Virus record (IMG/VR): IMGVR_UViG_3300032334_001019
Span: 1 to 64,000 of that record
Length of the DNA stretch: 64,000 bases
Direction: 5' to 3' (one strand)
DNA from: a virus
Part shown: piece after piece, positions 43,272-49,956 of the stretch
Layout of the letters: each line of letters opens with the position of its first letter
How positions within the stretch are numbered: the first letter of the stretch is position 1
The notes under the pieces: model-generated
Databases searched by the model: none
Told to the model about the DNA's origin: nothing
The model's input: only the letters and a program-made list of their open reading frames with translations
Made by a program: the position numbers and the translations under genes

Positions 43272-43698
43272 GATAGCACATAGAGGAAATATTAATGGTC
43301 CAAAACCAGAATTAGAAAATAATCCAGACTACTTATATGATGCAATTAATGCTGGTTTTGATGTAGAAGTAGATATATGGTCTGTAGATGGAATTTTGTA
43401 TCTTGGTCATGACACACCTCATTACAAGGTTGATGATTCTTTTGTAATTTCTATTTTGCCATATGCTTGGTTTCATTGTAAGAATCTAGAAGTATTAGAT
43501 AGATTTATAAGTATTAAGCCAATCATTAGGTTTTTTTGGCACCAAGAAGATGATTACACACTTACTAGTAATGGTTTTATATGGACTTATCCTGGTAAAA
43601 ATATAACAAAGAACAGCATCGTAGTACATTTAGAAAAGTTTGATAAAGACAACTTTAATGTTAAGCCATTTGCTATTTGTAGTGATTTTCTGATATAA
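43264..43698 (+). CDS. GDPD-like phosphodiesterase-fold protein
   Basis: 144 residues. IAHRGNINGP, ENNPDYLYDAINAGFDVEVDIW and LYLGHDTPHY (about 4-60) follow the start of glycerophosphodiester phosphodiesterases (HR, ExD, H). It is about half the length of bacterial GDPD and lacks the second half of the barrel. It may act on a phosphodiester of the sugar pathway encoded upstream, with which it overlaps by 8 bases. Confidence 0.6.
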   Translation: MIKIAHRGNINGPKPELENNPDYLYDAINAGFDVEVDIWSVDGILYLGHDTPHYKVDDSFVISILPYAWFHCKNLEVLDRFISIKPIIRFFWHQEDDYTLTSNGFIWTYPGKNITKNSIVVHLEKFDKDNFNVKPFAICSDFLI

Positions 43699-43699
43699 T
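43694..43699 (+). promoter_or_regulatory. TATAAT -10 box with leader
   Basis: Overlaps the end of the GDPD-like gene, 24 bases before the ATG at 43724. Confidence 0.45.
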
Positions 43700-43723
43700 A
43701 GAATATAGAGAAAATAGGTAATT

Positions 43724-43939
43724 ATGTGGTCATGGATTCTTGCTGTAATAGGTGTTTCTGGAATATTCTTAGTTGGTCGTAAAACAATATGGGGATGGTT
43801 AATTCTTTGTGTTAATGAATGTTTATGGATTGCTTATGCCCTTGCAACAAAACAATATGGTTTTATAGCAATGGCTGTTGCCTATGCTGCAGTGTACATT
43901 AAATCATTTATTCATTGGAGGAAAGATGAGAAAATCTAA
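43724..43939 (+). CDS. Small membrane protein (PnuC-like fragment)
   Basis: 71 residues with three hydrophobic helices. GRKTIWGWLILCVNECLWIAY is reminiscent of the repeat unit of PnuC/SWEET-type transporters, but one unit is too short to be sure. It overlaps the next gene by 14 bases. Confidence 0.5.
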   Translation: MWSWILAVIGVSGIFLVGRKTIWGWLILCVNECLWIAYALATKQYGFIAMAVAYAAVYIKSFIHWRKDEKI

Positions 43940-44096
43940 AGAGTTTGACGAACTAGATAAATCAATTACACTAGTTGTAAAAACAAAATGTCCACAAAAG
44001 TGGTTACTTATCGACAGGGAAACTGGTAATGTTTTTGAAGGAAACAGCGACGGAGCATGGGATAGATTAGATCCAGTTAAAAGAGAGCGAATGTAG
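43926..44096 (+). CDS. Hypothetical small protein
   Basis: 56 residues from ATG 43926, preceded by GGAGGAAAG. It contains KWLLIDRETGNVFEGN, a beta-hairpin also seen in small phage proteins of unknown role. The stop precedes the TATACT box of the next gene. Confidence 0.55.
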   Translation: MRKSKEFDELDKSITLVVKTKCPQKWLLIDRETGNVFEGNSDGAWDRLDPVKRERM

Positions 44097-44098
44097 TG

Positions 44099-44104
44099 TA
44101 TACT
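44099..44104 (+). promoter_or_regulatory. TATACT -10 box, leaderless
   Basis: Six bases before the ATG at 44111. Confidence 0.5.
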
Positions 44105-44110
44105 GATAAA

Positions 44111-44332
44111 ATGAAGATGGCATTTCATTCAATAAAGCCACCTAAAAATTTTATACTACAACTTATAGATCACGATAATTTTATAACAGTAAAGGCAAGT
44201 GAAAAACAATTTATGAGATTGTCTGGTGAAGAAAGACGAGAAGCAGTTGAATATATGATTCGTGTAAAAAAAGCACTTGAAGATAACGGAGCAATTGTTT
44301 TATTAGTTAGAGAAGGTGGTAAAGAACTATGA
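44111..44332 (+). CDS. Hypothetical small protein
   Basis: 73 residues from ATG 44111, chosen from the leaderless box; a GTG at 44096 would overlap it. Sequence FILQLIDHDNFITVKASEK then a helix EERREAVEYMIRVKKALE. No family recognised. ATGA overlap with the next gene. Confidence 0.5.
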   Translation: MKMAFHSIKPPKNFILQLIDHDNFITVKASEKQFMRLSGEERREAVEYMIRVKKALEDNGAIVLLVREGGKEL

Positions 44333-44751
44333 TAGAGTTTATATCTTTTGTTTTATTTGTATCACTATTTGCTTTGCTTGTGGCCATGTTTGTTAAATCT
44401 AAAATAAATAATTTTAAGTTAGTGCAAATTAACCTACAACTTGCTATAGAAAAAGCAGAACTATTTAAAAAACTTGAACAATCTTTAAATAAAGAATCAG
44501 ACGTACCAATAACACAAACTGAAGGATTTGTTAACTTTATATCACAGTCTCGTGACTGGGCATTTGACTACATTGAAACAGTTCAGGTTGGTATAGATAA
44601 TTTTGTAAGGGATGCAGGCCCTTCAATTGAGTACTTTGATAAGTATGGGGATGTAATCTGGACCCCACTAACTGAGGGTATGGAAAAGATTTCTGCAGCG
44701 TATAAGGACCTAAAGGTATTGATACCAGAAGACTATGGTAAACTAGACTAA
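44329..44751 (+). CDS. Membrane-anchored hypothetical protein
   Basis: 140 residues. One N-terminal membrane helix (about 4-22) followed by a coiled-coil-like helix and a soluble domain with RDWAFDYIETVQ. No family recognised. TAATG overlap with the next small gene. Confidence 0.5.
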   Translation: MIEFISFVLFVSLFALLVAMFVKSKINNFKLVQINLQLAIEKAELFKKLEQSLNKESDVPITQTEGFVNFISQSRDWAFDYIETVQVGIDNFVRDAGPSIEYFDKYGDVIWTPLTEGMEKISAAYKDLKVLIPEDYGKLD

Positions 44752-44915
44752 TGATAAGATTTAAGTCCAGCCAAGATCTAGAGTATGATGCATTTTATTC
44801 ATGCCATGTTCTTGGATGTGAACTTGAAGCAGAAAAAATATATTCTACTGAATCAAAAATTGTAGATGTATGTTCAAACCATTACAAAGAATTATTAGAT
44901 AGGGACTATCAATGA
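44751..44915 (+). CDS. Small Cys/His protein
   Basis: 54 residues with C18, H19 and C23 (SCHVLGC) and C41..H44 (CSNHYKEL), a possible metal site like that of the DUF7455-like gene at 34868. TAATG start and ATGA end overlaps with neighbours. Confidence 0.55.
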   Translation: MIRFKSSQDLEYDAFYSCHVLGCELEAEKIYSTESKIVDVCSNHYKELLDRDYQ

Positions 44916-45070
44916 AAGATATAATTTTATCAACACTAACAGGTTTTGGATGTGGCATAGTATTTGCTGCATTCAAATTGCCAGTACCAGCACCACCAGT
45001 TTTTGCGGGAGTCGCAGGAATTATTGGTTTATGGATTGGTTTTACAGTACTAACAAACTTCATATCCTAG
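44912..45070 (+). CDS. XapX-domain-like small membrane protein
   Basis: 52 residues. TGFGCGIVFAAFKLPVPAPP then FAGVAGIIGLWIGF matches the XapX (DUF1427) two-helix membrane domain with its PxPAPP turn. Unknown function. It precedes a holin-like gene, so it may act in lysis or in membrane alteration. Confidence 0.7.
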   Translation: MKDIILSTLTGFGCGIVFAAFKLPVPAPPVFAGVAGIIGLWIGFTVLTNFIS

Positions 45071-45080
45071 GAGGAAAATT

Positions 45081-45377
45081 ATGAATGAACAAATTAAAGC
45101 AGCACTAGCATCATACGGTAGATCAGTAGTTGGAGCAGTTACAGCAATGTATGCTGCAGGAATTACAGATCCAGAAACTTTGGTGTACTCACTACTTGGT
45201 GCAGTTGTACCAGTAGTATTGAGAGCAGCAAATCCTAATGACAAGGCGTTTGGAAAGATGCCTGCAGTAGAAGATATTGATGTAGCACTAAAGACTGCTA
45301 AGGTAGTTAAGAAGACTGCAAAGAAGGCTCCTGCAAAGAAGTCTTCAGGTGGCGGAGCATCTAATAAGGCTCTATAG
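45081..45377 (+). CDS. Holin-like membrane protein with SSGGG tail
   Basis: 98 residues. Two hydrophobic segments (about 12-30 and 34-50), then a soluble part with VEDIDVALKTAKV and a Lys/Ala tail KKAPAKKSSGGGASNKAL. The tail mirrors the endolysin end (33717). GGAGG site upstream. Size and topology fit a holin; last gene before a strong terminator. Confidence 0.6.
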   Translation: MNEQIKAALASYGRSVVGAVTAMYAAGITDPETLVYSLLGAVVPVVLRAANPNDKAFGKMPAVEDIDVALKTAKVVKKTAKKAPAKKSSGGGASNKAL

Positions 45378-45390
45378 TATAAAAGAATTA

Positions 45391-45413
45391 GGGGGCCTTT
45401 CGGCCCCCTTTTT
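45391..45413 (+). terminator. Strong hairpin terminator (probably bidirectional)
   Basis: GGGGGCC-TTTC-GGCCCCC stem followed by TTTTT, with an A-rich flank on the other side. It lies between converging genes and can serve both. Confidence 0.88.
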
Positions 45414-45423
45414 CTATTTTAGG

Positions 45424-46080
45424 TTAATTTCTTAAAAAGTATTTAAATTCTGGTTCATATGGAAAGTCTATGCTATCAAGTCTAGCAGTTCTTTCTTCTT
45501 CTGTTATCTCACAACCAAAACAAACCATTGTATATCTTGTATTACCAGCAGTTACCTTGTGTATTTGATGCTGATATGAGTATGCAGATGGGAACAATAG
45601 AAAGTCTCCAGCCTTTGGCTTAATCTTTACTCCAAAATGAACAAACTCTAGTTCTCCGCCTTCATAGTCATCATTAGGATAGTAAACCATAGAAACTGTT
45701 CTAGGTGTTCCATAAGAATCATCTGGATGCATAGAGAAAAACTCATTATGCTCAAACTTTGTAATTCTAAATGCTTCACGAGTAATTGGTGCAATATCCC
45801 ACATCTGACAATATGAGTCTACTATCTCCTCAAAGGCATCAGCAATTTCATCACTCTGATAAATCCATGTCGTGCTTGCCTTCTTGCCAATTTCTTCATC
45901 ATAATAGTCTTCTCTTTGGAACTTACCTTCTGCTTCAAGTCTACGCATTAGGTCCATTCCACCTGGAAATGTATTGTGGTAAATATGAATTCCTGGCGCT
46001 GGTGAGTCAAAATTAAATTCATTTCCTTTACGGCTGCGTGTAATTCCACGGGCCTTGAGTTCTAGTTTTTGCTTGTCCAT
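45424..46080 (-). CDS. 2OG-Fe(II) oxygenase (prolyl-4-hydroxylase-like), minus-strand island
   Basis: 218 residues from ATG 46080, preceded by AAGGAGAAG. HxD at H118/D120 (FSMHPDDS), MVYYPNDDYEGGELEF, distal histidine in YQHQIHK (H171 or H174) and R182 (NTRYTMV). It is the closest relative of the gene at 30785. It is the only minus-strand gene between 1 and 49.1 kb, with its own promoter and terminator, which suggests separate timing. Confidence 0.83.
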   Translation of the reverse strand: MDKQKLELKARGITRSRKGNEFNFDSPAPGIHIYHNTFPGGMDLMRRLEAEGKFQREDYYDEEIGKKASTTWIYQSDEIADAFEEIVDSYCQMWDIAPITREAFRITKFEHNEFFSMHPDDSYGTPRTVSMVYYPNDDYEGGELEFVHFGVKIKPKAGDFLLFPSAYSYQHQIHKVTAGNTRYTMVCFGCEITEEERTARLDSIDFPYEPEFKYFLRN

Positions 46081-46096
46081 GCTTCTCCTTAGTGAC

Positions 46097-46134
46097 TTTA
46101 CAAGTATACCATAATCTGGTATAATCATTATACC
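46097..46134 (+). promoter_or_regulatory. Divergent overlapping promoters with 17-bp palindrome
   Basis: Plus strand: TTTACA (46097-46102), N17, TATAAT (46120-46125) for Hsp20. Minus strand: TATACT (46108-46103) for the oxygenase. GGTATAAT-C-ATTATACC at 46118-46134 is a perfect palindrome over the plus -10. Confidence 0.65.
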
Positions 46135-46136
46135 TG

Positions 46137-46181
46137 CCCATATGGGGGGTAAATTAACTTATTCGCTTGAAAGGGGAATAA
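46137..46181 (+). promoter_or_regulatory. Hsp20 5' leader with weak hairpins
   Basis: About 50 bases of leader. A CCCATATGGG palindrome is at 46137-46146. TTATTC (46159-46164) can pair with GAATAA (46176-46181), enclosing the AAAGGGG ribosome-binding site; an AU-rich fold suited to temperature sensing. Speculative. Confidence 0.3.
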
Positions 46182-46182
46182 T

Positions 46183-46587
46183 ATGGTAAAAACAGCACTG
46201 GATCTTTTTAATGATCCATTTTTTAATACCTTCTCAAATTTTCAGAAGGTAACAACAACAACAAACTATCCACCTTATAACCAGATTAAATTAAATGATA
46301 CAGAGTATATTCTTTCATTTGCTTTGGCTGGTTTTTCTAAGGATGATGTCTCAGTATCGCTAGACAATCGCAAACTTACAATCAGGGGCGAGAAGCAGGA
46401 TGCTGAGTTGCCAGAGGGTGCAGAGTATCTACATAAGGGCATTGCTGCTCGTAAGTTCACGGATATCTTTACCCTTCCTGAGTTTATAGAAGTTGTTGGG
46501 GCTGAATTTAAGGACGGTATCTTAGATATCAGACTTGAAAAGCAGATCCCAGAAGATAAACTACCAAAGACCATTGAAATTAGGTAG
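46183..46587 (+). CDS. Small heat-shock protein (Hsp20/alpha-crystallin)
   Basis: 134 residues. The alpha-crystallin domain fills about 32-125: YILSFALAGFSKDDVSVSLDNR, KLTIRGEKQ, and the A-x-F-x-x-GIL signature (AEFKDGILDIRL, about 108-119). The N-terminal FFNTFSNF arm is typical. It holds unfolding proteins in solution; phage Hsp20 genes are known in aquatic myoviruses. Own promoter and leader. Confidence 0.92.
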   Translation: MVKTALDLFNDPFFNTFSNFQKVTTTTNYPPYNQIKLNDTEYILSFALAGFSKDDVSVSLDNRKLTIRGEKQDAELPEGAEYLHKGIAARKFTDIFTLPEFIEVVGAEFKDGILDIRLEKQIPEDKLPKTIEIR

Positions 46588-46593
46588 TATAAT
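46588..46593 (+). promoter_or_regulatory. TATAAT -10 box for candidate ncRNA
   Basis: TATAAT begins one base after the Hsp20 stop; transcription would start near 46600, just before the first arm of the structured region. No canonical -35. Confidence 0.5.
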
Positions 46594-46599
46594 AAACTA

Positions 46600-46714
46600 T
46601 TCCGTCATGATACATGCAGTTGCTTTATAAGCGACCTTATTGCTGAGTACGGAGAAACCCTGGATCGCTACCTGGGAAGACCTGAGTAAGTCTGTAAACT
46701 GCTCTTTATCATGC
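46600..46714 (+). ncRNA. Candidate structured small RNA (unknown class)
   Basis: No reading frame. Closing helix CATGATA (46606-46612) with TATCATG (46707-46713), a small internal loop, then GCAGTT (46616-46621) with AACTGC (46697-46702). Inside are three hairpins: ATAAG/CTTAT (46627-46631/46636-46640), CCC-T-GG/CC-T-GGG (46658-46663/46671-46676), and AGAC/GTCT (46678-46681/46690-46693). A promoter lies before it, and the next gene has its own leaderless promoter, so it looks like a separate RNA rather than a leader. No known class recognised. Confidence 0.55.
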
Positions 46715-46720
46715 TATAAT
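46715..46720 (+). promoter_or_regulatory. TATAAT -10 box, leaderless
   Basis: Seven bases before the ATG at 46728. Confidence 0.5.
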
Positions 46721-46727
46721 GGTAGTT

Positions 46728-47177
46728 ATGGAAGAATTAATTAATCTACTAAAGGTGCTGCTTGCAGATAATATTACTCTCAAGTTAAAGGCTCATGGCT
46801 ATCACTGGAATGTAGAAGGTGATGATTTTCTTCAGTACCACGAACTTTTTGAAAATATTTATACAGATTATGATGAAGCAACAGATACCTATGCTGAATG
46901 GCTTCGTAAATTAGATACATATGCACCATTTAAACTATCAAGATTTATTCAACTTAATGAAGTTGGAGAACCTGATGTTACTTCAGATCCAATGATGATG
47001 TCTGCAGATCTGCTTATGGCTAATGACATGGTTCTTGCTAAGTTAGTAGATGCTTGCGATATGGCAACATCAAACAAACAACACGCACTTGCAAACTTTT
47101 TTGCAGAGCGTATGGATCAACATCAAAGATGGCACTGGATGTTATCTGTTTCAATTAAAACAGTAGGAGAAGAATAA
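46728..47177 (+). CDS. Dps/ferritin-like protein
   Basis: 149 residues from ATG 46728. AHGYHWNVEGDDFLQYHELFEN and DYDEATDTYAEWLRKLD (about 23-60) match the Dps ferroxidase region (His, Trp, Asp/Glu). Four-helix layout. It would store iron or guard DNA from peroxide; the CDGSH and thioredoxin genes are other redox genes here. A second ligand site in the last helix (DQHQRWHW) is also His-rich. Confidence 0.75.
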   Translation: MEELINLLKVLLADNITLKLKAHGYHWNVEGDDFLQYHELFENIYTDYDEATDTYAEWLRKLDTYAPFKLSRFIQLNEVGEPDVTSDPMMMSADLLMANDMVLAKLVDACDMATSNKQHALANFFAERMDQHQRWHWMLSVSIKTVGEE

Positions 47178-48055
47178 TGCCATATCATGTAGGAGCAAAA
47201 GGTTCAAACGGTTGTTCTGGATATCCAGTAGTAAGTGATGCTGGAAAAGTAGCGGGATGTCATACAACAGAAGCAGAGGCAGTAAATCAAATGCAAGCAT
47301 TATATGCAAATGTGCCAGATGCAAAAAAGGGTGAAGCATCTATTGAAACATCAGGTAATCCTGAGAACCCATCAGAATCAATTAATCCAACTGTTGGAAT
47401 GAGAAAGCCCGCAGTAATGCCAGGTGGAAAGAAAAAGAAAAAGTATCGTGCTGCTAAAGCAATTGATGCTACAACAATCTTAAAAGATATGGTTGCAGAA
47501 GGTGACTTTGTTATTGTTTCGTGTGAAGATGAAACACATGTTGGTATTGTTCAGTATGTAATGACTGAAGGAATGTTTGGAATTGCCACATCTGACTATG
47601 CTATTGAAGCATCAGCAGAAAACCCAGCAGTTCTTGTTCGTACCCTTGAACTTGAAGAAGATGAGGGTATTTGGGAAGAATCAGAATATTTAGTAGGAGC
47701 AGAAGCAAAGATGGTTACTAAGATTGAGCCACTGGCATTAGAAATAGAAGTAGTATCTAATGGTTATCAGGATTGCGGATGTCCTACATGCGAAGCACTT
47801 AATGTAGACTGTGAAAACTGTCCAGTATGTTCTCCAATACCTGCAACTGATTCTGAAGTTGAGATGGCAATGTATGACTCATCTATTGGTAAGGCTGATC
47901 CTTGCTGGGATGGTTATGTACAGCGTGGAATGAAGGAACAGGGTGGAAAAATGGTTCCAAACTGTGTTCCAGTTGAAAAAACAGAGTCAATTTTTGCGGG
48001 ACTTGGTAAAGATTATACAAAATCAACCACAAATACATATAGAGTTGAAGAGTAA
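47177..48055 (+). CDS. Hypothetical Cys-rich phage protein
   Basis: 292 residues in three parts. The N-terminal GCSGYPVVSDAGKVAGCH with AEAVNQMQALYANV resembles the small domain found on phage prohead proteins. A middle domain (about 92-190) has FVIVSCEDETHVGIVQYV, followed by a Cys cluster CGCPTCEALNVDCENCPVC (about 199-217). The C-terminal CWDGYVQRGMKEQGGKMVPNCVP is a recurring phage motif. Exact role unknown; virion protein or metal-binding regulator. Confidence 0.55.
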   Translation: MPYHVGAKGSNGCSGYPVVSDAGKVAGCHTTEAEAVNQMQALYANVPDAKKGEASIETSGNPENPSESINPTVGMRKPAVMPGGKKKKKYRAAKAIDATTILKDMVAEGDFVIVSCEDETHVGIVQYVMTEGMFGIATSDYAIEASAENPAVLVRTLELEEDEGIWEESEYLVGAEAKMVTKIEPLALEIEVVSNGYQDCGCPTCEALNVDCENCPVCSPIPATDSEVEMAMYDSSIGKADPCWDGYVQRGMKEQGGKMVPNCVPVEKTESIFAGLGKDYTKSTTNTYRVEE

Positions 48056-48070
48056 TTTAGTAATAGTTTT

Positions 48071-48745
48071 ATGAAAAGAGTAGCGCTACTCTATTCTGGA
48101 GAAATAAGAAATATCCTTGATTGCTTTAATAATCATTATGATAATATAATCTTACCAAACAAAGATGAGTATGAGTTTGATATATATTTTCATCTTTGGA
48201 TTACACCATGGGAAACCAATGATCTTCGTACTAGAGTGTTACAAACATTAAGACCATTAGCATATGAGTTTGAACCATACATAGAATTTAAAAATGATAT
48301 TGTACCAGATCCAAGGTTTCCACATCCAGTTCAAAATTTTTACTCAATGTTTTATGGTATGAATAAAGTAAATAAACTAAAAGAAAAAATAGAGCATGAT
48401 CAAAACAAAAAATATGATTTAGTCTTTAGAATGAGAACTGATTTATTTTTTCTTAGATCAATAGGAAAACTAAGCGACTATGATAATACTAGAATTCATA
48501 TACAGGAAGATTGGGCACACCTAGAGTACGGAGTCAATGATCAGTTTGCCTTCGGTCCATCGGAGGATATGTCAAAGTTTATATCTGTCTACGAAAACTT
48601 AGACGAACTATATAAGATGGGCTGTGCCATAAATCCAGAATGCCTGATGGGTTTTAACGCTCAGAATGTACATAACCTTAAAATTGAACGGCATAAGTGG
48701 AAGTTTTGGCTATTTAGACATATCCTATGGAACATAAGTAAGTAG
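48071..48745 (+). CDS. Glycosyltransferase-like protein
   Basis: 224 residues. RVALLYSGEIRNI at the start, FDIYFHLW, and YDLVFRMRTDLFF (about 116-128), an Arg-Asp pattern of a GT-A-like family that is frequent in aquatic phages. No DxD otherwise. It probably modifies a glycan. The stop is followed at once by a leaderless box. Confidence 0.5.
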   Translation: MKRVALLYSGEIRNILDCFNNHYDNIILPNKDEYEFDIYFHLWITPWETNDLRTRVLQTLRPLAYEFEPYIEFKNDIVPDPRFPHPVQNFYSMFYGMNKVNKLKEKIEHDQNKKYDLVFRMRTDLFFLRSIGKLSDYDNTRIHIQEDWAHLEYGVNDQFAFGPSEDMSKFISVYENLDELYKMGCAINPECLMGFNAQNVHNLKIERHKWKFWLFRHILWNISK

Positions 48746-48747
48746 TG

Positions 48748-48753
48748 TATAAT
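48748..48753 (+). promoter_or_regulatory. TATAAT -10 box, leaderless
   Basis: Six bases before the ATG at 48760. Confidence 0.5.
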
Positions 48754-48759
48754 AGATAA

Positions 48760-48891
48760 ATGCCTAAAAAGAAATCATATGCATTTAATCCAATGCAGAT
48801 AAAAGATGGATGGATTGTAAGACTGTACAAAGACGGACGCATAAAGTCTAAGATAGAAAAATATACGCCAAAGGCTCCTAAAAAGAGTTAG
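48760..48891 (+). CDS. Small basic protein
   Basis: 43 residues, Lys-rich at both ends (MPKKKS, KAPKKS), with a central GWIVRLYKDGRIKSKIEKY beta-hairpin. The leaderless -10 box gives the start; the stop is 3 bases before the thioredoxin gene. Possibly nucleic-acid binding. Confidence 0.55.
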   Translation: MPKKKSYAFNPMQIKDGWIVRLYKDGRIKSKIEKYTPKAPKKS

Positions 48892-48894
48892 CCC

Positions 48895-49149
48895 ATGAAA
48901 GAAATTCTGCACTTTACGGCAGATTGGTGCATGCCATGCAAAAGGTTAAAGCCTATATTAGATGAAATACTTTTAGATTATCCTGATATAAAGTACAACA
49001 GTATAGATGTAGATTCAAACATTGGTATTACAAATGACTATAATGTTCAAAGTGTTCCAACACTGATAATTTTAGTTGATGGTGGTATACATAAAAGACA
49101 CCGTGGAGTTGCAACTAAAGAAGAGTTAATTAAGTTTATTAGTGAATAA
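48895..49149 (+). CDS. Thioredoxin-like protein
   Basis: 84 residues. FTADWCMPCKRLKP (C12/C15) is the active site, and NVQSVPTLIIL with cis-Pro follows; shorter than bacterial thioredoxin (about 105) but complete in core. It would reduce disulfides, for instance of ribonucleotide reductase or phage enzymes. Its last 11 bases overlap the end of the converging RsmI-like gene. Confidence 0.82.
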   Translation: MKEILHFTADWCMPCKRLKPILDEILLDYPDIKYNSIDVDSNIGITNDYNVQSVPTLIILVDGGIHKRHRGVATKEELIKFISE

Positions 49150-49870
49150 CTATACAACAGTTACCATCTATTCTGTCATTAGATAGTAGGTAATCTTTTA
49201 AGTCGCCAAGATTTTTTCTAATAATAAGTTCATCTTGTCTTGTCAGATTATAACAAAGGGTACTCTGTTTATGTTTTCCAAAAGCATTTATTACTTCATC
49301 TAAAAATAAAAATATATGATCACTAAAGTCTGCCTTTTGGTTAGGCAATAGATTTCTTTGCTTATTCATAATATAAAAAACCATTGGTATATCATTATTT
49401 TTAATTTTATTTAAATGATTTATTCTATCCTGTTTGTCATGTGAAAGAAACCCCTCAAATGAAAACCTATTCATGCAGCCAGCAACAGATACTGCAGCCA
49501 TAATAGCAGAAGGTCCAGGAGTTGATGTTATCTCTACTCTTCCATCCTCTATAATTCTTTTTACTATTTGTTCCCCTGGGTCTGCAATACCAGGCATCCC
49601 CTCATCTGAAATAATAAAAATATCATTGCCACTTACAAGTAAATCAATTATGCGATCATACTCTTTTGCTTCTTTGTCATTTCCTTCTTCATATGCAATA
49701 TCTATAAGTTCTGCACTACACTCAACACTTATTCTACTGCAAAAATCTTTAAACAATAAGGGATTTTCAACTGCTATATATTTAGCAGTTTTAATTGCTT
49801 GAATAGTTGTAAAAGAAATATCATCAATGTTTCCAATTGGAGATCCAATAAGGTAAAGTTTGCCAAACAT
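49139..49870 (-). CDS. RsmI-like tetrapyrrole-methylase-fold methyltransferase, second copy
   Basis: 243 residues. LYLIGSPIGNIDDISFTTIQAI (motif start), AVENP, IISDEGMPGIADPG (about 84-97) and TSTPGPSAIMAAVSVAG (about 117-133) are the full set for RsmI, better conserved than the copy at 24388. RsmI 2'-O-methylates C1402 of 16S rRNA. It could alter host ribosomes or protect against rRNA-directed defence. The start overlaps the preceding small ORF stop (TAATG). Confidence 0.82.
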   Translation of the reverse strand: MFGKLYLIGSPIGNIDDISFTTIQAIKTAKYIAVENPLLFKDFCSRISVECSAELIDIAYEEGNDKEAKEYDRIIDLLVSGNDIFIISDEGMPGIADPGEQIVKRIIEDGRVEITSTPGPSAIMAAVSVAGCMNRFSFEGFLSHDKQDRINHLNKIKNNDIPMVFYIMNKQRNLLPNQKADFSDHIFLFLDEVINAFGKHKQSTLCYNLTRQDELIIRKNLGDLKDYLLSNDRIDGNCCIVIH

Positions 49871-49956
49871 TAGTAAATAAAACCTCTTACCTTATTAATC
49901 TTTTTAAGAGCCTTTTTTACTCTACGTTTTTTAAGTAGATTTTTTATGAATTTCAT
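49870..49956 (-). CDS. Very small basic peptide
   Basis: 28 residues, about half Lys/Arg (LLKKRRVKKALKKINKVRG). GAGGGGG lies 7 bases upstream, and the stop overlaps the RsmI-like start (TAATG). It may be a leader for coupling or a nucleic-acid-binding peptide. It overlaps the SGNH gene end by 26 bases. Confidence 0.45.
   Translation of the reverse strand: MKFIKNLLKKRRVKKALKKINKVRGFIY

Noticed and set aside
46588-46727. Known riboswitch, tmRNA or tRNA
   Set aside because: No cloverleaf, T-arm consensus or tag frame; no motif of common riboswitches recognised, and a separate promoter lies before the next gene.
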